The translations under genes and the position numbers were made by a program. A model generated the notes under the pieces. The model saw only the letters and a program-made list of their open reading frames with translations. It made no database searches and was not told the origin of the DNA. From Epiperipatus broadwayi (lineage: Eukaryota; Onychophora; Udeonychophora; Euonychophora; Peripatidae), in the NCBI GenBank assembly GCA_028023455.1, contig JAQFVV010000256.1, positions 735,001 through 799,000 on the forward strand: DNA of 64,000 nt, read 5' to 3'. Of the stretch, positions 25,530-37,704 are shown in pieces. The stretch's first letter is position 1. Each line of letters opens with the position of its first letter.

Positions 25530-25870
25530 GATTTTTCTAATCTTCTGAAACACTCTAATGAATTTAAATTAGAATTTAGAATTTACAAAGCATTTTAAAG
25601 TATTAAGACTTTGAAGATGGTTTAGATTTGACTGAAATCAATTAAGAAAAAATAATTGATACTCTATTAAGAACTGCAAAAAGATAGCTTTTACCAAAAA
25701 GCGGCAATTTACCAATAAATTTTCTAATGAATCAATAGAATATGTGATGAAGAATTATGATAATTTTTAAAAGTGATCCATTGAGTAGAATTAAATATCT
25801 AGAGTTTTATAAAATGATACAAAAAATATAATAATGATATAGGAAAATATAATTGTGATTTAGCAAGAAA
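25530..25870 (+). pseudogene. RTE LINE remnant, linker region
   Basis: Nucleotide-level similarity to 58,860-59,115, with the shared order TTTGAAGATGG, TACTCTATTAAGA, CATTTACCA-like and TATCTAGAGTTTT. In RTE elements this part lies between endonuclease and reverse transcriptase. The remnant stops at the R4 pair and resumes at about 26,700, so R4 sits inside it. Many stops are present. Confidence 0.6.
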
Positions 25871-25987
25871 AACTAAGTAAAAGAATATATACGGGGGGGG
25901 GGTGAACAGACTTTTACATGACCCTCAATCATCCATGCTATCTCATACCACTGATACACTTGATCACACACATGTTGAAAAGGTAAA

Positions 25988-26043
25988 TAATTACTAATAA
26001 ACGTATTTCATAGTAAACCAGCAATCATCAGTTGGTCCAGAAT
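25988..26043 (-). ncRNA. Hammerhead ribozyme type I, R4 tandem unit 1
   Basis: Minus strand: CUGAUGA (26,031-26,025), stem II UUGCUGGUUUACUAU (weakened), GAAA (26,009-26,006), then UACGUU-UA with predicted cleavage between 25,998 and 25,997. The CpG in stem III shows that the ancestral stem was the palindrome UACGUA. Stem I pairs ACCAA with UUAGU. Confidence 0.65.
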
Positions 26044-26477
26044 ATCATCTCCCCACATATATACAATCAAAGCTCAGCTTATGTTAAGATAGCCAATCTT
26101 CATACTTTAACAGACAGGCTTTAAACCATTCCACCCCACAGCTCTTCAACTGTCCATTTCATTAACAATTTGATGATGGAATGCTCAAATCCCACCTTAG
26201 TGCCAACCTTCTTATCCTATCCATGTTGACCACAAGTCACTCTGGCCCTCATATACAGGACATAATCCTTTTACATATATATACAAGGGATGGGCAGACC
26301 TTAAAGCACTGTATTTTGGAAGTATAATTTTCTTCTACAGTACAGGCTTTATCGTATCTGTACTTGTAGATTTAATATATAGGGGGTTTGAACTCAGACT
26401 TTCACATAACCCTCAATCATCCTTGCTATCTCATACCACTGATACACTTGATCATACACATGTTGAAGAAATAAATA

Positions 26478-26531
26478 ATCACCAATATATGTATTTTGTG
26501 CTAAACCAGCACTCATCAGTTGGTCCAGAAT
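26478..26531 (-). ncRNA. Hammerhead motif, R4 tandem unit 2
   Basis: CUGAUGA (26,519-26,513) is followed by the best stem II in the window, GUGCU/AGCAC around GGUUU. The next box is AAAA (26,497-26,494) instead of GAAA, a change explained by C-G decay at CGAAA. Stem III is UACAUA, then UA, and stem I pairs ACCAA with UUGGU. A single base separates this copy from the consensus. Confidence 0.65.
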
Positions 26532-26699
26532 ATCATCTCCACATATATACAATCAAATCTCAGCTTATATTAAGATATCCAATCATCACACTTTAATGGA
26601 CAGGCTTTAAACTACTCCACTTCACAACTCTTCAGCTATCCATTTCATTGAAAATCTGATGATGGAATGTTCAAAGCCCACCTTAGTCCCAAAAGTATA

Positions 26700-28225
26700 A
26701 AAAACATCTTAATACTGAAAGAAGAGTTATTTTTGCAGTAAAAAGAAAAGATGAATATTTTTCTTAAAAAAGATATGATATAAAATTGATAAAAGAGTTT
26801 TATAAAGAATTATATAATAATAAAAAAGAAGAAAATAAATTCCTAAATTGTCCAGCATTTTAATGAAAAAGTGAAACATCTCTAGGAAATGATGGAATTA
26901 TTATTAATATCTTAAAAGAATCTGGTGAAGAAATAGAAAAATTGTTTGCAAAGTTATATTTTAAATATCTAAGTGATAAAGATATACAAAATGATTTGAA
27001 GAATGCAGTAGTAATATTGACATTTAACAAAGTTAACAAAGAGGATATTAGAAGTATTTGATCATTTTTACAAAAATCTTAACAAAAACATTACAACTCA
27101 TTTGCAGGGAAATTTATATTTTAACCAAGTAAAAAATATATGGTGATATTAAAAATATTATCTTTGAGAAAAGTACATGAAGGTTGTTTTTAGATTTCTG
27201 AAACTTTTTATGGCAGTTTTACTATAAGCATATGGACAATTAAAATGGAAAGCTAAGAAAATAAAACAGAATAGAGTTTATTTAAGTCATTGAGATTTTG
27301 CAAATGATGTGATTGTTTTTTATAAATAATGCTTCAGGGTTTCAGAAAATGTTATGAATTATCAGATGAAAATTAAAAAAGTATGAATAAAGATAATGCT
27401 TAAAAAAACCTAAAGAAAATAGGATTTGATAATCATGAAATAAAAAAAATGAATAACCACAAATACCTTTGTGAGATTATTAATGTAGGTAGAAACATAA
27501 TGGATAAATCATAGGTTTGGATGGAGTATTTTTGGTAGAATTAACTTAATATTAAAAGAATATATGACTGTGTTTGAAAAGTGATTTTTAATAGATGTGT
27601 TTTGCCAGTTCTTACTTATGCATCTGAGAATTGTACACTTAATAGAAGAGCAACTTCTTTATTTATTGATAATAAATTATATACAAATATTAATATATTT
27701 ACAGAAAAATAAATTTTGTTTCATAGTAAAAATTATGATGAACCCACACCTTTAATGGTACGGATAATATTATATGCTATTTAATTCCAATGGAGTGTGA
27801 ACCAAATTTGAAGTGTTATACTCTAATATTGCATAATAGTGACGATTAAACTGATGGAGAGCAACTTTAGGCTACTCACTGAAATATTGAAAGAGGCATT
27901 TAGTAGAAACAAGGAAAGATTAAAAAAGAATTACATAGGAGAGAGAACGGATATCATTAAAAAAATTAACAAATCGAAAAGGATCTGGGCTGATCATATT
28001 GCAAAAAGTAATAACAATAGATGAAGTCGTAAACTAGATTCTCAAAGATTATAAAAGACTTATAAAGAGATCACAAAGAAGATAGGGTGAACGAAATAAG
28101 GAAAATTGCTGGACGTTGAAAGAAGAGAGATTAAAATTGGAATAACTGGATTGAACTGGGAAAAACCTTTGTTCTTTTGTGGATTGATAAAAGTTGAAAC
28201 TAATGATGATGTTGATGTTTACATT
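26700..28225 (+). pseudogene. RTE LINE remnant, reverse transcriptase to C-terminus
   Basis: Frameshifted translation follows the RTE order: LGNDGIIINILKESGEEI and KNAVVILTFNK near 26,885-27,030 (fingers of the reverse transcriptase), FANDVIVF near 27,300 in place of the FADD catalytic box, LPVLTYASENCTL near 27,600-27,640, and WADHIAKSNNNR near 27,988-28,020 from the C-terminal domain. Numerous stops and the altered catalytic box make it dead. It continues the linker at 25.5-25.9 kb. Confidence 0.85.
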
Positions 28226-29076
28226 TTAATAGAAAGAACCATAGAAATTCAATCATAATTTGTTAGAGATAATATATGATGTATATATGTGTTGCTAACT
28301 GTATTATATATATATTTAAAAATCTAATTTTTCAATATTATTTTAAATGCCATTTCTACTTTTTCTTTTTTGATTAACCTTTCATTTTAAAACAATATTT
28401 CAGAAGAGAGAAATCGTTATTAAGTTATAATACAATTCTGCGTTGATGTTTTACCTGAAGACGAAAGATAACACTTAATATTTTAAGGTGTGATAAGTCT
28501 TTGTCAAGATGTCACATTGGAGATTTTGAAAGTTTAAAAGATGACTCTTTTAAACTGACTTTTGAAAAATGATTTGGCTGACAAGGAAAGTCAAAGAGTT
28601 GTAAACGTTATCAGATGTCATTTGAGAAAGATGTTTCAACTGTACTACCTTTTGATTTATCAGAAAAGCAACTACTTAATACATACAAACAGCCAATCCT
28701 TGTCATGACAAAAAAATCGGAAGATATACGGCCCATTATAATGGTAAAATATATATCTGATTTTTTAAAAAACAAGCAATAAAAGTATTACTATGCGTAT
28801 ATAAATGGACTATTGCTAGCATTGAGAAAAATTGAAGTATAAAATCGACTTATTAAGCTATTTTTCTTTCATTAATGGAAGTTTTTATACGTTTCTATTC
28901 TTACTTTGCTCTCCAGCTAAAAATTATTTTACTTTCTTTTTCCCGAATACTGTTGAAAAATTAAATGAGTTGAGTCGCCATATTGTGAATATTGCTATTT
29001 TATTTTCTGAAGAAATTTTTATCTATTACTAAAGTTATGGTGTAAAGATAAAGCAAGTTCAAAGATCAACAAGTAT
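28226..29076. other. AT-rich DNA, nothing recognised
   Basis: A frame near 28,615-28,750 is open for about 45 codons with balanced composition, but I recognise no motif. No repeat family word from elsewhere in the window is present. Confidence 0.4.
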
Positions 29077-29106
29077 GAGTGGCACTACTGTATGGAGAGT
29101 TTTGCC
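29077..29106 (+). repeat. R2 terminal fragment
   Basis: Thirty bases matching the R2 block GGCACTACTGTATGGAGAG and the following TTTTGCCT, with nothing else of the repeat attached. Confidence 0.55.
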
Positions 29107-29178
29107 TGTTTTAATTATTTTTTTTCAAAGTAAAATAAGAGAATTACAGTATTCGTTTTTAAACTGAAATTTATTCTA

Positions 29179-29310
29179 AAGAATTATTGAAGTCAAGCGT
29201 TGGTAGTCGAGTGGTCAGCACAGCAGCTTTACAAGCAATTGTCTGGGATTAGCGGGTTCGCTTTCCAGCCGATGCTATAACACATTGAAAAAAAAAAAAA
29301 AAGAATTATT
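29179..29310 (+). mobile_element. Short tRNA-Gly-type SINE with target duplication
   Basis: The tRNA head starts GCGTTGG at 29,197, has a pol III A-box region (GTCGAGTGGTCAGCA) and B box (GGGTTCGC), and ends CCGATGC, which pairs with the start as an acceptor stem. After a short TATAACACATTG tail comes a poly-A run. The ten bases AAGAATTATT flank the insertion on both sides (29,179-29,188 and 29,301-29,310), as expected for LINE-mediated insertion. The total is only about 105 bp, with no long tRNA-unrelated body. Confidence 0.85.
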
Positions 29311-31457
29311 AAAAAAGGAAAGTTTAGTAAAAACTAAACAAATTCCATTCTCCAGGCACATTTTTTATCTGCAGTGTAAAAAATTTAACAAAGATAACAT
29401 CATTGAATATATAGACATTGACATCATGTTCCCACCTGTTTTTTTATAAATAGTTTATAATTTATACCAAATCATTTAATTATCTTGACAACAGACATGC
29501 TACATCTTCTTTGTTACTCATGCTAATGGTTTTAGATTTCTGATGCCCATAAATATGCTAAGGAGTTAATGGTATATTCGTTATATATATACTGCAATCA
29601 ATCTTCAAATTATGATTTTTCTTTTTTCATTTTAAACTAGAAAGCACTGATGCATTTTTAAAAATTCTGTTATATAATCTGATCTAATGACCTAATTAAA
29701 TTATTCAATTATCTTGTAATTAATTATGGCACTTTGGTAATTATATTTTATTTTAAAAAAATATTTTAAATGAATTTGCAATAAAATATTATTAAAAAAT
29801 TTTTAAAAAAAGGTTAATTTGATCTAAGCATACATTTTTTTAAAGTTGAAATGATTTTACTTGATTATGGTAAGACTTTTAATTTTAAAAAATAATAATT
29901 TATAAACTTTAAATAGAATTTTTCATAAGTTTGATTTCAAGTTTATAATTAAACAGTTTGCATATTTAAATAAGTAACTTGTAAAAATGAGGAACTCCTT
30001 TATTAAATAAACCACCCTGTCTCTTTTCTAATTATGAAAAGATATGGTGTAAAATGGCATTCTTTTTTAGATAAATCTAAAAGTTTTTTTTTTTATGTAT
30101 GGGATATATAAGCCTAGAGATGCAAATTAACCAAGTTAAAGATTACTCTTTTTTAGAAATATTTATATACTATCTCTACCATTCTATAATCTTACTCTCA
30201 TTTTCTTCTTTCCAGTACTTTAATAAAATGTGTTTTATTAAATCCAAGACTATTTCCACATTTTCACTTTTCCTATTATAAAGATCCCACAAAAATAAAA
30301 AACAACTAAAAATTCTATATCATTTACTTTCTTTGTTTTTATGTTTTTTTTTTATTTTCATGCACTTTAATCTAATTCATTTCAACAATCTACATCTTAA
30401 AATTAAATACTCTATATTTTTTCTTACATTTTCACACAAACCACATCTCTAGACCAAATTATTATTTCATTTTTGTCTTCTTTCTTTATTATTCAAATTT
30501 TCTGTCCTTATAACAAATAATAATACTTTTATTTATTTATTATATATAATATTCATTCACATTCTATATAATTTTTATTCACATTTACTTTTTATAATAT
30601 TTTTTTTTCTAATCAATTTGCTTTTCCTCTTTTTTCAAAACACAGAAATAAATTTTTATCTATAAACTTTGTGAATTGTGATATAAAATGGACTCTTATA
30701 TATATATCTTGAAATTCTACTGTTAATCTGCATTAGGCAGTAATGACCTCTGTCATTCAGCTCTAAACTAATTATAAATTTAAGCCTTGAATAATTATGT
30801 CACTTGATAGCAGCAATTCCATAATTTCTTCTTACTAATTGGTAAAAATTATACTGTTTAGCATTATACTCATCCAATATTCACTTTAATTCGTTTAATG
30901 CTTTTCAAGCTAAAAGTTTAAAAAAAATTTAAATATCTTTAAAGTAAATAAATCAACTTTGACGTTTTAGCAAAAATTATCAAAATAATAATTCTTAACA
31001 AAAAAATGGATTTATTTTAAAACTGCTCTTGGACTTTCAAGTGGCATCCCTCTCTAATGTTTCTGCTAACTCACACTCATAAAGCCATAGACAAATCATT
31101 ATCATCTATGTTAACTCATATGATTAACATTATAATGTTATTTCTCTTGTATATTTATTTTGGAAATTTTATCACAGTGTAGTGAATATAGAGTAAATAT
31201 ATTCTTTATAAACTAGCCTAAACATACAGGCATAATAAATAGATTTTTTTTAAAAAAATGTTATTTAATTTTATGCAATAAAAATAAAATAGTTTTACCC
31301 TTTTTTAAAAATTTACATTTAAAATAAGAAAAAAATAATTTTCACGTGAAGTTGTTCAAATGTTTTAAGTAATAGTGCAGAATAAAACAATTTTAGTCAT
31401 GAAATTTTTTGCATTTTGAAGGTCATAAAAATATAGAAAAGCATGAATTCAGTAATA
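29311..31457. other. AT-rich DNA, nothing recognised
   Basis: About 2.1 kb, with long T-rich runs between 30.1 and 30.7 kb. No coding sequence or repeat copy was identified. Confidence 0.45.
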
Positions 31458-31573
31458 ACTTGCATTGGTGGTCGAGAAGTCAGTGACAGCTGTTTTACAA
31501 GCAGTTGTCCCGAGTTGGCGGGTTCACTTCCCGGCTGATGCTATGACACATGAGAAGAAAAAAAACTTGCATT
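31458..31573 (+). mobile_element. Short tRNA-Gly-type SINE with target duplication
   Basis: The head GCATTGGTGGTCGAG starts at 31,462 and ends with CGGCTGATGC. The B box GGGTTCACTTCCC is intact. The tail is TATGACACATGAGAAG and an A run. AACTTGCATT occurs at 31,458-31,467 and again at 31,564-31,573, a target-site duplication that overlaps the tRNA head. This is the same family as 29.2, 35.7 and 42.9 kb. Confidence 0.85.
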
Positions 31574-31912
31574 TAATTACAGGACTAAGTTCATATTTGA
31601 TTGATAATATTTTTAAAGAGCTTCATTGTATAGATATTAGCAGATTCATTTAACACACCTATAGCTTTATATTCAAATCAAAAACTGTATAATTGTTTCA
31701 GTTAGCTTACAATTAAATAACCATTTCAGAAAGCAGTTAGTTTCTATCCTATTAGAGTTAAAGATATCAAATTTTAAATGTTTTAAAGTTATGAAATTAA
31801 AAATGCTATTTTATCCAATTATTCAGACCTGACTCTAACACTATATCTTTGTATTTTAGTTATGTTATATTATAGGCAATTTTGATTTATGGTTTCTTAT
31901 ATATATATATAT

Positions 31913-34050
31913 TGTAACGAGCAGACGATGTTACATTGTTTTTTTTATTATTAAACATGAAGTTAAAATAAGAAGTTCGCATTTAAAATTTTTCTTTAAG
32001 AATTAAAAATTGAAATTAAATATGATCTTAAACTCGTATATATAAATTGCACAGATAAAAAAAAATTATTAAAATAAAACTTTATTAAAAATAGAAAGGT
32101 ATTTTAAAAACTTAAAAAGATTTAGAGATAAAAATATATCTTTAATCTTGGAAAACACATTAATTAATCAGAAATGGAAATGATTGTTTTAATTAGTTAA
32201 ATATAAACTAGCCTTGGGCATTTAAATGTAAAAGCATTGGTCAGATAGGAAAACAATAGAAACTAATAGCCAATGAAGAGAAAAGCAATGGAATCGGACC
32301 TCAGCGAAAAGACCATCTCATCAATGACGCAATGTAAATTCAATCCTTCAAATTAATATAAAAAGACAAGTTTGGAAATTATTAATTATGATAGATTATT
32401 TATGATGTGACAGATGTTAGTGCTGAAGTGAAGGAGAAGGGATTGAAAAGATGCACTCTTCAATCCCTTCAGTTCTGCTAAGAAAGAAAGAGAAATGAAC
32501 TATCGTTTTCTACATTGAGGACTAATTAAATAAATCGGCCTTCAGAATATCAACCTCTTTAGGATGGCATGGGAATTCATGTTCATGGCAAGCAACGGAT
32601 AAAGTTGGACGTTTTAAAAATCGTAAGAGCTTTATATTCACTTGAAACAATAAGAACTCTAAATTTTAAAACTTTTTAGTAAATAATGCAATAGAATCCT
32701 ATCTGACCAAATTAAATTCTTTATTAATAATGTTATTTGATGTATTTTTTATTTATTTATTTAAAGTCATTTCCATTTATTTAATTTTGTTCTTTAAGTT
32801 TATTTATGATTTCTGTTTTCCGATAAATTAAAATATATCAATGTTAAACTTAAGTCGGGCATGAATGGCTGTATAGATTTGTAAAGTTATATTAGGGAGG
32901 GTAATCTTAGGTTATTTGTGTCATTGTTAAATTGGGTCAATGGATTGGATATATTGATGTAGTTAGTAGATGTAGTCGGAGATTCGCTACTGGAAGAATC
33001 GTTTATATATACGCTGCACTCACCCGTTTGCCTATGGAAGGAATTATAAGACGGTGAACGCAATTCCTTTCTATGGATTTTTTTTTATTGTTCTTCTCAT
33101 TAGATAGATGTAATATTCCTATCTGATGAGAGTCAATGTCTTCTCTTAATCTTTTTGGTGCTGCCGTATTCCGTATTACATTGAATACATCGATATATCA
33201 GATGAATTGATGCCAGTTTGACTGCAAATTTTAGCCTAAGGTTAAATAGGAATAGAATATTTTATTTTCAAATGCAAATCTATGTAGTCTATTCATACTC
33301 GACCCTAAATAAAAATGCATTAAATTTAAGTTGTTTATAGATGCTTGCATGAATTGGTTATCGGTTAAGTATGTTTTGGGTTTTCATATTTGATCAAAAT
33401 ATATAGACATTCGATAAATAATGATACCTTATGGTGAGTATCTATAATGTATTTATTCGGATGTCTTTTAAGTTATTGGTGACAATGCAGTGAATACTAT
33501 TGGGTTACTTATAAATTTCCCTCTGCAATTGTTGGTATCAATGATTTTATATTTTGATCGTTTATGTTTATTTTGAAATGTTTTTTAACCATTGTAATCT
33601 ATGTAACTGATCTATACTCAACATTTTAAAACAAACTTTTATAAACTCCTCTGTGCGAACTTATAAAAAATTAAAATGTAAAGTTGTAAAAATTAAAATG
33701 TAAATTAAAATCAAAGTTAAAAATGTAAGTTAAATTTTAAAAGGTAAACTGATGCTAAAATAATTTTAAATCTTATATATGTGCGTTAATAAATGTTTGT
33801 ATGTTAATTACTGGCAGTGGCTTATTTTATTCTTTTTTAAAAAAAATATAAGTAGATAAGATATTATATTATTAAATCTCTGCTATTCCACTGAGCTAGT
33901 GACATGGGCTAATGACCGGATGCAAAATAAAAAAAAAATATTTTTTTTGACTTACGTATCTGCCTACTCTATAAATTTTTCTAGGTTCAAATGCCTAGAT
34001 GGCGCCCTGTAGTGCAGATACTTTAAGTCTACCTTCTCCAGATCATTACA
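31913..34050 (+). repeat. Left LTR
   Basis: 2138 bp, TG...CA bounded. Relative to the right LTR it lacks about 19 bases (present at 35,407-35,426) and does not carry the SINE found at 35.7 kb. No protein is encoded. Confidence 0.85.
33004..33011 (+). promoter_or_regulatory. Candidate LTR TATA box
   Basis: TATATATA followed by CGCTGCACTCACCC is conserved in both LTRs (second copy about 35,958-35,966) within a less AT-rich block. Its role as the LTR promoter is inference. TA-rich words are common in this window. Confidence 0.35.
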
Positions 34051-34779
34051 ACTGGCCACCCAACTTGGGCCGATCTATTAATATAAACCACGGATACCCT
34101 GAGTAAATTTCTTTTTTCAAAATGAAATATGTTTATCTGTGTACATAAAGTCGGATACTTTAAATCTTATAAAAGCACTTCCAGAAAAAAATAGCACATA
34201 TATTAAACACAAGAAAGTATAAATAATTTTAAACTGTATTTGGTTAAAAAGAAAGTCAAAAGGTTGCAATTGATATGTTTTTCTTTTTAGTTGTTAATAT
34301 AAATTATGCTTTTATGTGTATAGGAGCACACAGCCACATAAGTTTATGATGGTAAATGTGGTACCTTACGGAGAGTATTTTTGGGAATTTACTTCAGGGT
34401 AATCCTATTTAAGCATTTTAATCAGTCATAAATAAGTTGGTGGTATTTATAATTGTGCTGCAAATATACACACATAAACTCATTATCTTTCAAAACATAT
34501 TTACTTCAATGCAACGTTCCTAAATAATTTAAATAATTTGCTTGTCATGCTGTGTGTAAAAATAAAATGTATAAAAAAATAGAACTCTTGTGGGGAGGAG
34601 GTGTAAACGTAAATGGTCCTTAAGAAAACAATAGTAAACATTTTTTTTTGTATATAGTCTTTTTGTAAAATTACTAACCAGATGTTTTTTATAAAGGTCT
34701 TCATTAATCATGTACCATAATTACTAACCCTAAGTAAAATATTTTTTTTGATCATTTTTTTTAAGCAACTTTACTGATA
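34051..34779 (+). other. Non-coding interior of LTR element
   Basis: 729 bp between the LTRs. Short frames on the minus strand (34,501-34,711) have no retroviral motif. I see no purine-rich polypurine tract directly before the right LTR, which argues that the interior is deleted or decayed. Confidence 0.7.
34053..34070 (+). promoter_or_regulatory. Primer-binding-site-like sequence
   Basis: TGGCCACCCAACTTGGGC begins two bases after the left LTR. It resembles, with an indel and substitutions, the PBS complementary to tRNA-Lys(1,2). The match is imperfect, so the primer identity is tentative. Confidence 0.5.
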
Positions 34780-37000
34780 TGTAACGAGCACAGACGACAT
34801 TACATTGTTTTTTTATTATTAAACATGAAGTTAAAATAAGAAGTTCACATTTAAAAATTTTCTTTAAGAATTAAAAATTGAAATTAAATATCATCTTAAA
34901 CTCGTATATATAAATCGCACAGATAAAAAAAAATTATTAAAATAAAACTTTATTAAAAATAGAAAGGTATTTTAAAAACAAAAACTTAAAAAGATTTAGA
35001 GATAAAAATATATCTTTAATCTTGGAAAACACATTAATTAATCAGAAATGGAAATGATTGTTTTAATTAATTAAATGTAAACTAGCTTGGGCATTTAAAT
35101 GTAAAAGCATCGGTCAGATAGGAAAACAATAGAAACTAATAGCCAATGAAGAGAAAAGCAATGGAATCGGACCTCAGCGAAAAGACCATCTCATCGATGA
35201 TGCAATGTAAATTCAATCCTTCAAATTAATATAAAAAGACAAGTTTGGAAATTATTAATTATGATAGATTATTTATGATGTGACAGATAGGTGTTAGTGC
35301 TGAAGTGAAGGAGAAGGGATTGAAAAGACGCACTCTTCAATCCCTTCAGTTCTGCTAAGAAAGAAAGAGAAATAAACTATCATTTTTTACATTGAGGACT
35401 AGTTAAAGCAAAAATCTCCGGATGGATAAATAAATCAGCCTTCAGAATATCAATCTCTTTAGGACGGTGTGGGAATTCACGTTCATGGCAAGCAACGGAT
35501 AAAGTTGGACATTTTAAAAATCGTAAGAACTTTATATTCACTTGAAACAATAAGAACTCTAAATTTTAAAACTTTTTAGTAAATAATGCAATAGAATCCT
35601 ATCTGACCAAATTAAATTCTTTATTAATAATGTTATTTGATGTATTTTTTATTTATTTATTTAAAATCATTTCCATTTATTTAATTTTGTTAGCCAAGAG
35701 GTCATCGCACCTGCCTTGCAAGCAAGTAGTTGGTTGCAGACGGGTGTGGGTTCGCATCCCGGCCGATGCTATGATATATGAAAAAAATATATCAATGTTA
35801 AACTTAAGTTGGGCATGAATGGCTGTATAGATTTGTAAAGTTATATTAGGGGAGGGTAATCTTAGGTTAATTGTGTCGTTGTTAACTTGGGTCAATGGAT
35901 TGGATATATTGATGTAGTTAGTAGATGTAGTTGGAATTCGCTACTGGCAGAATTGTTTATATATACGCTGCACTCACCCGTTTGCCTATGGAAGGAATTA
36001 TAAGATGGAGAACACAGTTCCTTTCTATGGAGTTTTTTTCTGTTCTTCTCGTTAGATAGATCTGATGAGAGTTAATGTCTTCTCTTAATCTTTTTGGTGC
36101 TGCCATATTCTGTATTACATTGAATACATTGATATATCAGATGAATTGATGCCAGTTTGACTGCAAATTTTAGCCTAAGGTTAAATAGGGATAGAATATT
36201 TTATTTTCAAATGCAAATCTATGTAGTCTATTCATACTTGACCCTAAATAAAAATGCATTAAATTTAAGTTGTTTATAGATGCTTGCATGGATTGGTTAT
36301 CGGTTAAGTATGTTTTGGGTTTTCATATTTGATCAAAATATATAGACATTCGATAAATAATGATACCTTACAGTGAGTATCTATAATGTATTTTTTCAGA
36401 TGTCTTTTAAGTTATTGGTGACAATGCAAGTATCTTATGGTGAATACTATTGGGTTACTTATAAATTTCCCTCTGCAATTGTCAGTATCAATGATTTTAT
36501 ATTTTGATTGTTTATGTTTATTTTGAAATGTTTTTTAACCATTGTAATCTATGTAACTGATCTATACTCAACATTTTAAAACAAACTTTTATAAACTCCT
36601 CTGTGCGAACTTATAAAAAATTAAAATGTAAAGTTGTAAAAATTAAAATGTAAATTAAAATCAAAGTTAAAAATGTAAGTTAAATTTTAAAAGGTAAACT
36701 GATGCTAAAATAATTTTAAATCTTATATATGTGCGTTAATAAATGTTTGTATGTTAATTACTGGCAGTGGCTTATTTTATTCTTTTTTAAAAAAAATATA
36801 AGTAGATAAGATATTATATTATTAAATCTCTGCTATTCCACTGAGCTAGTGACATGGGCTAATGACTGGATGCAAAATAAAAAAAAAAAAATTTTTTTGA
36901 CTTACATATCTGCCTACTCTATAAATTTTTCTAGGTTCAAATGTCTAGATGGCGCCCTGTAGTGCAGATACTTTAAGTCTACCTTCTCCAGATCGTTACA
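34780..37000 (+). repeat. Right LTR
   Basis: 2221 bp, begins TGTAACGAGCACAG and ends GATCGTTACA. It holds a SINE at 35,688-35,783 that is missing from the left LTR, and extra bases at 35,407-35,426. TA repeats and the R3 array follow directly. Confidence 0.85.
35688..35783 (+). mobile_element. tRNA-derived SINE inside right LTR
   Basis: A 5'-shortened member of the short SINE family: AGCCAAGAGGTCATCGCACC, B box GGGTTCGCATCCCG, CCGATGCTATGATATATG and an A run. Compared with the left LTR it replaces 43 bases and is not a clean insertion, and no target duplication is visible. The frames translated across it are not genes. Confidence 0.8.
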
Positions 37001-37164
37001 ATATATATATATATACACTAATAAAATCAAGTCATATATCACATGACTTATATAGCTTGATTCAAATATGTAAAATAAAAAATGTACTAATAACTCTAAA
37101 AAAGCTTATCTTTTTTATAATAAATTCTACAAGAGAACACATTCAAAATCTTTACCTAGGATTG

Positions 37165-37215
37165 TCCCCATCCCAGTCTATTTTTGAACTATGTCTCTCT
37201 TCAGTGAGGAGCTAA
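37165..37215 (-). ncRNA. Decayed hammerhead motif, R3
   Basis: Minus strand: GCUCCUCA then CUGAAGA (37,204-37,198), a degraded stem II and AAAA. The stem III and cleavage segment no longer match. It aligns with the better copy at 37.74 kb. Confidence 0.45.
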
Positions 37216-37704
37216 GATACAAGATTCAAAATACCAACTCAAAGTAAGCATTTACCTAATAGTTAACTCTTAAAAAAAATCTGAAATTTTCAGACATTTA
37301 CATATCTTTAAATTCAGATTTTCAATTGAAATAATCATACGAGCCTGAACATAATTCAGATACATCTTATATTTAATTTATCCAAAGCCCCAAAAGACAA
37401 ATAATAATAGTAATAAAATCAAGTCATATATCACATGATTTATATAGCTTGCATTTACAAATATGTAAATTAAGGGCATGCTAAAATCTCTAAACAAGCT
37501 TATTTTGTTTTTATAATAAATGACAAATCCATTTACTTCTGTTTTTAATCACGACTCAATCCTTTTTTCTTTTCAAAAATATACAGTACATATAGCCATA
37601 TAATTCTATAATTAAAAATCACTTCTTTTCTTTTCAAAAACTTTATTTGATGTATATATATATATATATCCACTTATTTCCAACGTTTCGACATCTTTAT
37701 CAAG

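Larger units (their letters stand above)
25893..26699 (-). repeat. R4 tandem pair, 488-bp period
   Basis: Two successive R4 copies. The same positions recur at a constant spacing of 488 bp (for example the TCATCAG core at 26,025 and 26,513, and the CAGACTTT-type start at 25,911 and 26,399). This shows that R4 is a tandem repeat and not a simple MITE. The pair interrupts an RTE remnant. A run of ten G residues marks the left edge. Each unit has a minus-strand hammerhead. Confidence 0.9.
31913..37000 (+). mobile_element. Non-autonomous LTR retroelement with oversized LTRs
   Basis: Two direct repeats of 2138 and 2221 bp begin TGTAACGAGCA and end TTACA (TG...CA termini). Between them lie only 729 bp with no gag, protease or reverse transcriptase. 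A primer-binding-site-like sequence follows the left LTR at once. Outside both ends lie ATATAT sequences, compatible with a target duplication in a TA tract. The LTRs differ mostly by scattered transitions and a few indels, so it is far younger than the RTE remnants. A plain tandem duplication would not explain the termini and PBS. Confidence 0.8.

Noticed and set aside
28610-28760. Possible host exon
   Set aside because: A frame is open for about 45 codons with balanced residues, but I recognise no domain and see no convincing splice sites.
31913-37000. Simple tandem segmental duplication instead of an LTR element
   Set aside because: Repeat ends are TG...CA, a PBS-like sequence follows immediately, and TA flanks match on both outer sides. 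A plain duplication would not predict these.
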